DNA of 64,000 nt from Sparassis latifolia (Eukaryota; Basidiomycota; Agaricomycetes; Polyporales; Sparassidaceae): positions 2,170,001 to 2,234,000 of the forward strand of contig CM031558.1 in assembly GCA_018466975.1 (NCBI GenBank), written 5' to 3'. Position 1 is the first letter of the stretch. Each line of letters starts with the position of its first letter. The translations under genes were made by a program, and so were the position numbers. Of the stretch, positions 11,006-21,596 are shown piece after piece. The notes below the pieces were generated by a model. It was not told where the DNA came from. It was given only the letters and a program-made list of their open reading frames with translations, and did no database searches.

Positions 11006-13223
11006 ATGACTACCGTGAACGTCGACCAGTCCCCGATTAACAGGAATGTCCTACAGCAGACAGCTGCGAAGATCGGGGTCAAGGTTCCCGAGGACCAGGA
11101 GGCGGCGTTTGTTACTATGTTAGCCAGTGCGCGGGAGGCCATGGAGCAGGTTATAGAGATGGACGGTGTGCTATGTCTTTTGCATGTCGATCTGAGCACT
11201 GTTACACTTCCGTGTTGTTAGACTTCATGCCCGTGCCAGATACAACGAAGTATCCTCGAATTGATATGCATGCGCCATCGCCGGAGGATAACTCGTACAA
11301 TGCGTGGGCTACGAAGGTAACCGTGCAGAACAACAACCAAGACGAGGCTGCAGCCGGTATTCTTTCAGGCAAGCGTGTTGTACTGAAGGTAAATACAGAC
11401 AGTATGGAGCGGCGATGAATGAACCCTTGATCAGATTCCCGATAGGACAACATCTGTCTCGCAGGGGTGCCATGTTACTTTGGCACGGACGTCTTTACTG
11501 ACTGGGTTCCGACTACGGATGCAACAGTAGTCACTCGCGTCCTAGAGGCCGGAGGAATCGTGCGCTTCCCTAACCGCTAATTGCACCTAGGATTGATTTT
11601 CACCACATCATCAGATCACAGGAAAGGCAACCTGTGAGAATTGTGCGTTTGCCATTCATCGCTCACGCACTCGCAATTCACGAATGTACTCTAGTCTGCG
11701 CATATGCCATCTCCAATTCCTCCAGACACGGCCCAGTCGGCAACCCATACGACAAGACGCGCTCGTCAGCCGGATCCAGTTCTGGCTGCGGTGTCCTCCT
11801 CGCTATCGGCGAAGCCGATCTTGCCATCGGCGGCGACCAAGGCGGGTCGATCCGTCTCGTACGCCCTCCCCCTCTTCCTCTTCCTCCGTCACCCGCTGAA
11901 CTCTCTTCACGTAGCCCGCCGCACACGTCGGCATTGTGGGCCTAAAGCCGACCTTCGGGCTCGTGCCGTACACGGGCATCGCCTCCAACGAGGTCTCCCT
12001 CGACCACACGGGCCCGATGTCGCGCGACGTCCTCGACAACGCGCTTCTCCTCCGCGCGCTCGCAGGCGTCGATGGCATCGACGACCGCCAGATCGCCGGC
12101 ACGCCCTCCTGTGCGCACGTACCTGACTACCCCGCGCTCCTCACCGCGGCGCGCGGTGCGCACGCACTGCTCGACGTCAGCGCACCCACGGCTGCAGGGA
12201 TCGCGGAACCCGGCGCAACGCGTAAGATGCGGGTGGGGATATTGAGGGAGGGCGGGCTCATACAGACGATGGACCCGCGCCTGTTGGCGTGTGTGGAGTC
12301 CGCTGCGAAGAAGTTTGGGGAGCTCGGCGCGGAGGTCGTCGAGGTCAGCGTGCCCGGGCACCTCCAGGCTCCCTTGATTGGGCGTGTGCAGAGGTGCGCG
12401 TGTAGCGTTTCTCAGCGTTGTGATGCTCCGCGTTCTGAATCGCGTCGGTGAAGATTCTCTCAGTCTAACAATCTGCTTGGGCGCGCGAGCGGGACGAGAC
12501 AGCTGTACCTGACTGACTTCATCGAGAAACTCCTGCCTTGGTCTCAGGAGAAATTCAACAAGGCAAGTCTGTCAATTACCCTGGATTATGGGCCCCTTTC
12601 ACCGATACTCTTTCAAATTCACAGCTGTTCCCTGTTTCGGCAAATATCCTTCTAAACGGATTGTATGCCGACGAACACTTCCCGCAGGTCAGTTCTAGCA
12701 ATGTCCGCTGCTCATTGGCGGGTGTCTGAGCACGGCCCTCAGTTGCACGGGAAGACACACAACCTCTTCCGCAAGCTGAGACTGGAATACGATGCTGCGC
12801 TGGCGAAGGTCGACATTCTTGTGATGCCCACCACGCCATGGGTAGCGAAAGTGATGCTAGTAAACTGACCCACCTTCCCTCCCTTCTCCGTTGAACTTAT
12901 TCCGTCCTCCAGCCGCGCGACGCGTCTCTGCTCGAGCACTTTGGCGACTACAACGGGTTGGTGAGTACTTTACCGTACTCCAACGCCAACGTCTGACCAA
13001 ATGCCTCGCCGCGGCGTCGTTTCAGACGTTCAACACCCAGCCGTTCAACAACACAGGCCACCCTGCACTTTCGATCCCGTGCGGGATGATCTCCCCGCCA
13101 GAAGGTCCCGAGACACTGCGCCTGCCCGTCGGGATGCAGCTCGTCGGCAAGTACTGGGACGAGTTGACACTCTACAAGGCTGCGCTCGCATGGAGCGACG
13201 CGTTCAACTGGAAGGAGCTGTGA
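11006..13223 (+). CDS. Amidase-signature hydrolase (fungal acetamidase/FAAH-like)
   Basis: Eleven exons: 11006-11165, 11222-11388, 11446-11559, 11615-11642, 11695-11858, 11915-12385, 12464-12562, 12625-12687, 12743-12850, 12913-12960, 13026-13223; 1620 nt, 539 residues, all in phase. The Ser-cisSer-Lys triad is readable: K109 (KRVVLKDNIC), S184 (AGSSSGCG) and nucleophile S208 (DQGGSI). The 75- and 24-residue spacings equal those in FAAH. The enzyme should hydrolyse an amide bond to ammonia (or an amine) and a carboxylate, as fungal acetamidases do; the actual substrate is unknown. The exon 4 junction after 11642 and the exon 6/7 junction were chosen by frame and family motif. Intron 7 has a textbook GC donor (AAG|GCAAGT). 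It shares a promoter region with the PrpF-like gene. Confidence 0.93.
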
Positions 13224-13399
13224 TGCTGAGGCTTCAAATAGAATGCGAGGAACATTTTTGGAACTGGAAGGCAGCTGTAGATTATCTGAGAGCGCGACAT
13301 ACAACTAGGCAAATGTATCATTTTTCTACACGCAGGTTTTCTTCTACGCTGCACTGCTGACTGGCAGCCCCGGTGCCCACGCCCGACCCTATTGGGATT

Positions 13400-15595
13400 T
13401 CATAACCACTCAACAGTCTGTGAGTGTCGTCAGTGGAGATCTGCCGCAATTCATGCGAGGGGTGAACTCACACTTGGTGGTTTGGACGAGATATCGTATG
13501 TCACGCGATTGATGCCCGCGACCTCATTCGTGATGCGAGAGGAGATCCTGCGGAGAACTTCGGCTGGGAAGACATACCTATGTGCAAAAACCGTGAGCAT
13601 TCTACTCACAGCCAACGTACATAAGACATACCAATCTGCAGTCATGAAATCCTCCGACTGAACAGCACGGAGCGCGATCACCTTCATTCGGGCACCAGTT
13701 AGCAATTATTCTAAAAACCGGGCTAAGGACATTCTACAAACCTGCTCGTACGTGCGCTGATCGCCCATGACGCCGACAGCCTTGACCGGGAGGAGGACAG
13801 CAAACGCCTGGCTGATTTCGTTATACAGCCCAGCTTTGCGGATTTCCTCGATGTAAATGCTATCCGCGTGTTGGAGAATCTTGACCTGTTCGCGCGTGAC
13901 AGGGCCGAGGATACGAATCGCCAAGCCAGGACCGGGGAACGGATGGCGCTGAACGAGGTGGTCCGGTATAGACAGCAGACGGCCCAGTGCGCGCACCTCG
14001 TCTAGCAGATGGCAACCTCCGTGAACACGCTGCATGGGGGTAGAACGGCGCGACTACCTTTGAACAGCTCCCGAAGGGGTTCGATTAATTTGAGTTTCAT
14101 ATCTTTTAGCAGCCCGCCGACATTATGGTGCGTCTTAATGGTCGCGCTCGGGCCCTTGAAACTGATGCTCTCGATGACGTCGGGATAAAGCGTGCCCTGC
14201 AGCAGCCACTCGATCTTGCCCTTCGCTGCGCCGCCTTGCGCCTCCTCCTTCTCTGCGGCCGCCTCTATCTTTGCCGCCTCCTCCTCGAATACGTTGATAA
14301 ACGTGTTCCCGATGATCTGCCGCTTCTGCTCGGGTTCCTCCACGCCCGTGAGGCGGGAGAGGAAGAGGTCAGATGCGTCGACGACGGTCAGATTCACTCC
14401 GAGCGCTTTGTTCAGCATGTCGTGGACTTGCTGCGCCTCGTTGAGACGCAGGACGCCGTTGTCGACCATGATGGCGTGGAATCTCCGGGGTGACGCGGTC
14501 ATGAGCACAGTAGGGGATAACAGAAGGGAGCACAGCAGGGGATAGCAGAAGGGAGCACTCACCTATCCCCAATGGCCTCGTGCATCAGTTTTGCAGCGAC
14601 TGTGCTGTCCACACCACCGCTGACGGCTCCAATGACACGCCCTTTGGGACCACATATCTTCCGGATGCGCTCAATCTCCTTCTCGATGAACTCCTCCTGC
14701 ACATGTCGTTAGGCCGTACTACTCAGAACACGAGAGGAGGGAGTACTGCACCATAGTCCAGTGAGTCTTGCATCCGCAAATGTTGAGGACAAACCGGGCG
14801 ATCACTTCCTTCCCCTTTGGCGAGTGTGTTACCTCTGGGTGGAATTGGATGCCGTAGAATGGTTTCGAGTTGTGTGTGATGGCAGCGTATGGGGCGCTAT
14901 CAGTGCGACCGATCACATGGAAATTGGGGGGCATCTGTGAGAGCTGGTCCCCATGCGACATCCACACCTGCCACATCCATCGAACCCACCGCATGCGCAA
15001 AGACAAGTAACTGCATAACATACCTGCATCTCGTCCCCCAGACCCTCGAATAGAGCGTCCGTGGCGCTATCTCCAGATTTGACAATTTGCACTTGAGCAA
15101 AGCCGTATTCGCGATGGTCACACTTGGAGACCTTTCCGTCCATGTTCCATGCCATCTCCTACTTGACAGCAGCTTGAGACATGGCCCTGGTATGAATGAA
15201 AGCGGAACGAATATGACCCACTTGGAGACCATAGCATATACCCAGGATCGGTAAGCCCAAGACATAGATACTGGGATCGGCATGGGGTGCATCTTTATCG
15301 TACACAGAGTAGGGAGACCCGGAAAGAATAATGCCTGCAGTATAAACACGCCGGATGAGCACAGGTCGGACTGGAAGGACTGCACTGGCCTTTAGGCTTG
15401 AATTTGAGGTCCTTAATCTTTTGTGTACATGGCATGAGCTCTGCGTAGACGTTGAGCTCTCGACATCTTCGTGTGATCAAATGACTGTACTGCAGACCGT
15501 TGTCAGTATCAATCTATGAGCATCGAGCTGGATCCAACCTGTGAGCCAAAGTCGAGAATGAGAATGGTGTCGAATTGATCGTGGGTTTCCGCCAT
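13400..15595 (-). CDS. GUA1: GMP synthase (glutamine-hydrolysing)
   Basis: Eleven exons: 15595-15539, 15489-15390, 15334-15222, 15158-15024, 14967-14752, 14696-14563, 14482-14058, 14001-13742, 13681-13632, 13577-13472, 13417-13400; 1614 nt, 537 residues. It catalyses XMP + ATP + glutamine to GMP, the last step of guanine nucleotide synthesis, in the cytosol. The N-terminal class I amidotransferase has its Cys at C86 (GICYGLQ) and the FHPEV His-Glu pair. The ATP-pyrophosphatase P-loop AVSGGVDST lies at 231-239. The C-terminal dimerisation domain ends [13 protein letters not shown], with the last six codons, stop included, on an 18-nt exon. Intron 2 uses a GC donor (AAAG|GCCAGT). Intron 6 carries a 25-bp tandem duplication. 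Converges with the amidase gene, stop codons 176 bp apart. Confidence 0.97.
14503..14562. repeat. 25-bp tandem duplication inside a GMP synthase intron
   Basis: Two copies of a 25-bp unit beginning GAGCACAG (14503-14527 and 14528-14552) differ at two positions. A third partial copy runs into the intron's 5' splice site (the gene is on the minus strand). The intron is 80 nt, against the usual 50-60 nt here, so it was probably lengthened by slippage. Confidence 0.85.
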
Positions 15596-15922
15596 GTCCT
15601 GGTACAGGCCTTAGCAGTTCAAAATTCTCCTGAACGGTATGTACTCACAACCTCTTGTCTTTTTCCAATCTCGGGTACTAACGGCAAAGAAAGGTGAAAG
15701 GTGTCTGGATATAGTGGACGTATACGATCGAATTTTTTATTCGAATAAGCGCCGTCGACGCGTTCACGCGACCGCGTCTCTGTCGGGTGAGTAGGCCTAG
15801 GAAAGCCAATGCAATACGATAGCGGTGCATCCTTACAATTACCTAACTACACGATAATTAGTCTACAATACTTGCTACAATGTTCCCCAGACCCTCAGAT
15901 GAGCAAGAGGAGAAACCGTTGA
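15596..15922. promoter_or_regulatory. GMP synthase promoter / XRN1 3' flank
   Basis: The 327-bp gap between the GMP synthase start and the XRN1 stop, both on the minus strand. It must hold the GMP synthase 5' region and the XRN1 terminator. No further gene or clear motif is visible. Confidence 0.5.
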
Positions 15923-18900
15923 TCATGACGGTAGAGGAGGCGCGAAACTGCCTCGCCCTCGCCCACGAGACCCTCTCGCAGGAAGTCCTCGTCCCCGGTC
16001 AAAGTTGGGTGCAAACCCTCCTCGTCCGCGAACGTTCGGAAAGAAGCCTCCTCTGGGAGGACCAGGAGGGCCATGCGGACCACCTCTCGGAGAACCACCG
16101 CGGGGCACCAGAGGCTTCCCTCGTGTGCCGTTGGTCTGGAAGCCATTGGCTTGCTGCGGTGCAGCTTGCGAGGCATACCCATTCGGAGCGGGAAGCTGAA
16201 CCACGGGGTTGCTGACAGGCGGGCCACCGCGTCCATTGGCGAATCCACCTCTGCCTCGGTTTGGGTTCGTCATGATTTGCATCGGACCGCCACTGGACTG
16301 AATGTCAGCACTCAAAATCTCTTACGATCTGAGTCCATTTTGTACGTACTTCGCCGGTCTGAATCCAGAAGCTGCCTGTTGACCAGGTGGTGGCTGAATA
16401 GTGGGATGAGGACCGAACCGTGGCTTGAACGGCGTGTTAGGCTTCTGCTGTGTCGGCGACTTGGGATTAGTCGAAGCAACGAACTGAGGATTAGTCAAGT
16501 TCAGACAGGACGTGAATTCGACCGTCGACCCTCGGTACACAGAGCACCTGACACCATATGGTGAGTCGTCAGTCAGCTCGACTACATATGCAGGCATACC
16601 GGTCTGCCAGAGTCGTTCCTGCCATGAACGCTGTATCCCAAACGACATCCATGGACTTCGCATTCATCCCGATCACCACGCCTTTGATGGACAGAGGTAC
16701 CGCTCCAGAATCCTGAATCATGGTGACCCGGTCACCCAGTGCGAAATGCTGATTTTGCAGCCGATAGACTGCATGTGAGGGCTTGAGGACAGCTTGCCGT
16801 GGGATGCCTTTCACGATGACTTTCTTGATAGCAGACGCAGACTTGTTGGCGGCGAAGTGATCGGCAAGCCCTTCTATCTCCTTGACCGTGTCCTATATGG
16901 GATTATCAGTATAACCCATTGAGGGGATGCTATGATATGCACATGCCTTCTTCAGTTGATCGCAGAAGAGCGAGACGGGCTCGAAGTCGCGGATGCCCTT
17001 TGTGTAGAGCCAACTCCGCACTTCCTTCAATTTTGCATCCGCATTGGGACCGGGGAACACGTCGCTCGCCTTGGCCATCGCTGGGAATATATATCAGACA
17101 CAATGTGAGCAGTCACAGGGACCGCCTTACCGTCACCCCCCCGGTCCAATGTGCGCATCACCTCCGGGTACTTCTCCTGATGAAGAGAACAATCAACACA
17201 TGATCAATAGCAGCAAATACGACAAACAACTGGCCTTGTACTCCTGGATCAAGTTCACCGCCTTCTCGCTGAACTCCCAGTACCTGCCATCTTTGCGCGA
17301 GTAGTCGATCACCTTCAGCCCCTTGGCTTCGAACTTCAAGCTGAGCCCGAGATTGCACTTCTGGTTGTCGGTGGTGAGGACCATGAAGCTGGACGTGATC
17401 TTCGATATCGCCCTCCCCGAGAGACCGACCATATCCGCGACCTTGAAGGACGGATAGTACCTGTTCGACAGACGGTTGTACACAATGCTCTTAAATTGGT
17501 CGTTCTCCGCCTTTTCAGATGGAAAAAACTACCGCCTAAAGCGTCAGTGCTACCATCCTAAGCGATGACAGAGACACTCACAGCTAGAACGACAGAGAGT
17601 GCATCTGCGGTCGTCCCGGAGACCTGTGCTGCCACGCCATAGGCATGCTCCCCAAGGAAGAAGACTTTGCTGCCCTCGGGGAAGTCTTCCGACAACGGAG
17701 GGGCATCTTTCTCTACATATCGAGGATCTTCCGAGACGACTTCGGACACGGTCATCTGCACTGCCTGCTCGGTCTCCTTGTCTGGGCCTTCGTAGTCTTT
17801 CACGAACGAACCATCATCCAGGCGCTTGAGTCCTACAGCACAGATGCGTCAGGACGCAACAGCACCCAGAGTGTGTGTCCTTACCCTTGAGCGGCCTGAC
17901 GTGGACCAGCACTTCAATATGGCCTGTAATCACGCCGCACCTCTTGGAATAAAACTGCTCGATCCTATCTGCTCTGCTCTTCCACAACGAGACACCCTGC
18001 GGCGAGTGCGGGTTGGAGATGACCTTTGGTGGGCGGCCAGGGATTATCGCCGCCTTTTCGTATTTGAATAGCGAGTCAGACACGGCGCAGACCATGCCTT
18101 CCTGGAGGAATGGCCAGCTTACGAACGTCCGCTGACCGATCATCTCCCGCGCGATGTCCTCCGCCTTGCGGTGCTCGTGCACGTTCTCGACGTGAATCAC
18201 CATCGACTTGTTGCGGCTCTCGGACCCGTGCACGTTTACGCCGTGGTAGCCGAGCGCGGCCGTATGCGGGAGGGTCTCCACTGATGGGAAGCCTGCTAGT
18301 GCCTCTGCTCCGAGGACCACGCCGTCGCAGAGCCCTTCGACGAGGTGGAGCCCATCCAGTGTAGGTAGGTCGAACGGTTCCATTAGGCATGTGCAGCGTT
18401 GAAGAGTAGGTAAAAATCCGGGCAACGATGATGGGTACACCATGGGTTCTCCAGGGTTGTACGTGAACTTCGTGCTTGTTCCAATCCCGTTGCGTCGCCT
18501 TTCCTCTACCGTGAGACGATGTTCTCGTGCTAGAGATATGGCGAAAGTTGAGCACATGGTGACGGAGGTTGGATGAAACACTTTTACTTACAAGCCATTG
18601 CATTCAGCAGTCGTCTCTCGTCGATGAAGGGAATCTTCACGATGGCTTCCCAATCTTGCTTCTTGCCATTCAGATCTTGTTCAAATTCTGCCGGGTAGAA
18701 GTCGAGGATCGGCGAATTTGGGTCATCCATGAGATCCTAGATGCCATCCACCGTAAGCCATGACAGCAGCTAAGCGTCCAACAACAATTACTGACCCTGT
18801 ACGCTGGGGGAATAATATCTTTGCTGGCTGCGGGCAAGACACCCATCAGCTGTTCGAACGGTCGGAACGGTCTCCCCAGATCAAAAGAGAATGTCATCTG

Positions 18901-21273
18901 ATCCACACCTCGCAGGTCTTTCTCGAATGTCAGTAAGGTAGCCCTTATCTCTTCTATATAATGACGGACCTGATATGCGGGGAGCGTAATGGTAGTTGTA
19001 GAACCAACTCCACGATGCCACGCCGCTGTAGTAGTAATGCATCACCCACTGCATGCCTTCTACGTAACGGTACCCAAGGTCGTGCATCTCCTGCGGGTTG
19101 TCGTAGGATATCTCCAGTTTACTCTTCGGGCAGTGTCAGCGAATTTGCTTCACTTGAGGAGTGGAGGGCAAACCTTGTAATAGCCCCTCTTCCACTCATC
19201 CATCTTGTCTTTTATCGACATCTCATAACGCGCGTCAAAGTCACCCTCCTTGTCGTCTTTCATCACTTTCGCCTTCTCGTACTTGTTCAGTACTCGGTCA
19301 ACGGCAGCCCTGCTCTCCTCGTCGTCCTCGTCTTCCCACTCATCGTTGTCGTCTTCGGTCTCTGGGGTCCCCTCACCGCTAGACCCGTTCTGTCCTTCAG
19401 GAAGCGGCTCTTCCAACTCACCGGGGAATCGCCATGTTACCAAATTCTGGTCCTCCTCGTCGTATTCATCCCACGTCAAAGAGAGGTGCAAATCCTGTGC
19501 GAGGGTGCTGATGAACTGACGCTCTCGAGCGGCAAATATGTTCGGCATCACAAGACGCGACTTCCGCGCATGCGCAGGGGAGGCCGGGCTTCTGTGCTCC
19601 AACACGAAACCCTTGACCTTGTCGAAGATCTCGCGTTGCGGCCTGGTCAAAACTACAAAGGCGGATAAGCTTTCGCTCACGAGCCGCTGAAGGTGGACGC
19701 ACCCAATTTTGCACGCTTGCGCGCCAACTCCATCTCCTTCACATGTTTCGCTTGCTTGCCCTTGTACCAATTCAAGTCAGCGTACTCCTTCTCGAATACT
19801 TCTCGTTCCCACTCTGCCATTTCGTCTAATATTACCTGCAACCTTTTCGTGTTGATGACGCCACTCTCATTGAGGTATCCATCTGAACTCTATACGTTAG
19901 CAGGACGCGAACACATCGAAGGTCTATCCCACCTAGTGAAGGCAGCGCTTTCTTATACACGTCGAACAACTTCTCCAAGCCGTTCTCGTGGATGTGGAGA
20001 TCAGGAAGATTTGGTAAGAAATCGTTGCCCACGAACACAGCGAGCAGAATGAAGTCGTCAATGACATGCTCTAGACTGTAATCAAACGGCAATACTGGTT
20101 CGATGTCGTGGAACTCCAGATCAAGGTATTCACGCATAAGCGTAAGATGCAGCAAATAAAAATTAATGGACTCGAGGCTTCAACAGCGTAAGTGCAGTTG
20201 TGAGTTGAGGAATGAACAGCTACTGAGTTGACACACCTCTGCTTCCCTTTACCCCTTTGGGGTCCGAACTTGACCTCTTCACGCAACAAACAGAAATGAG
20301 GGTCGTGGCTCAGAAGGCCCAGCATGATAAGATCCGCATCGAGTCCATACAGGCAGTGCCGCACGTTAGGATCATAGTCAGGCTGTGCCCTCGACAACCG
20401 AATGTACTCCATAATCTTGTGCTCGCCTTCACCCGGCACGTCGTGGCCTGACAACACAACAGTGACGTTCCGCCAATTGGAGTCTTCTGAAATCTTCTTG
20501 TTCACGAAGTAGCGAAGCTGTTCCGATACCTTCGCCATGAACTCCGTCCCTGACACGAAAGGTGAGAGCACGACGGAATGCGAGCGGCGAACGGACATAC
20601 CTGGCGTGATGCAATTGCTATCAAACGCCTTTGTATCCGGCAACTTCTCCCCCTTGCTCTCGGCTTTCTCTTTCACTTCCCTTGCCTCCTTCGCCGTCCG
20701 GAACCTTCGACTCCGCTGTTGGTTCATCTTCGCACGCGGAGCAACACCATCAACAGCCATGAAGAACAGCTTCTTCGGTTTTATCTTGCTAAACAGGTGG
20801 TCCACGTATGCAAAAATGGACGTAAATATCTGCTCCTCAGATAATCGAAAGTGAGCATCTCCGTCGTTAGGATGTGAACCTAGACAGAAAGTATCGTGAG
20901 GGTTGCCACATGTAAGAACAAAACGGAGCGCACAGTTGTGAATGATCCCATTGAAATCGATGTAAAGATTGTCTTGGGAAACGGATGAACGAGGTGAGGG
21001 TGACAATCAGTCAAGAATGTGCACCTACCAAACTCAGGGATGTGATTCTCTTGAATCAGTTGGGAGGTCAACGGATAACGCTCCCTGTTATTTATTTTCA
21101 GTCCGTACCACGCAGCACGATTGCCTGTAGACTCACGAGATGTATCTGAAGAACTGCCGAACGAAGTGTTAATCCTCTGGAACGGAATATGACAAGCAAG
21201 TGACCTTGGGTATACCTGGACAGTGATGACTTGAGCTCGAACACCTATTGTTAAAAGTAAGTCACTCACCCAT
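15923..21273 (-). CDS. XRN1: Cytoplasmic 5'-3' exoribonuclease XRN1
   Basis: Twenty-one exons: 21273-21270, 21215-21205, 21153-21137, 21084-21029, 20972-20934, 20879-20601, 20549-20237, 20177-19933, 19882-19703, 19652-19174, 19123-18970, 18917-18796, 18736-18592, 18529-17885, 17832-17582, 17528-17235, 17176-17131, 17080-16947, 16892-16600, 16547-16350, 16292-15923; 4275 nt, 1424 residues, all in phase. It degrades decapped 5'-monophosphate mRNA processively. The start MGIPKFFRYIS equals yeast Xrn1, and D35 in LYIDFNG is an active-site Asp. CR1 continues through [15 protein letters not shown] and [14 protein letters not shown], and CR2 through [17 protein letters not shown]3-like and winged-helix regions follow. 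The tail is Gly/Arg/Pro-rich (RGG-like). Residues 1-11 come from exons of 4, 11 and 17 nt. Two introns use GC donors (after 17235 and 16947). XRN1 rather than nuclear Rat1 is supported by the N-terminus, length and tail. Confidence 0.97.
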
Positions 21274-21596
21274 TCCGATGGCCTACAATGTGAGGAAACG
21301 TCAAATACGCTCGTTGAACAGTTGGCTCGTGTAGCAGCACCCGAGTGCAGTGGTGGTCTTGACGCGCGGTGAAAGTGCGAAATGAAGTAAATCGCCGCAC
21401 ACGCGGCAAGGTAAACCGAAATAATCATTTGTTCCATAAGGGGGTTATTGACAGAAATATTGAGCCCCACAGGCGCCCATAAGTGATGGACTCTGGAAAT
21501 TACGTTCACGGGAATGCAGGTCACCATGCATTCTCCCAGGCCCAGCAGCCGAGAGTTATCTCTCCTCCGACAGTCTCCTCATCTTTAGCCATCATC
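21274..21596. promoter_or_regulatory. Divergent promoter region (XRN1 / unknown gene A)
   Basis: The 323-bp space between the XRN1 start (-) and the chosen start of the downstream unknown gene (+) must contain both 5' regions. No convincing TATA box or repeat is seen. Confidence 0.45.
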
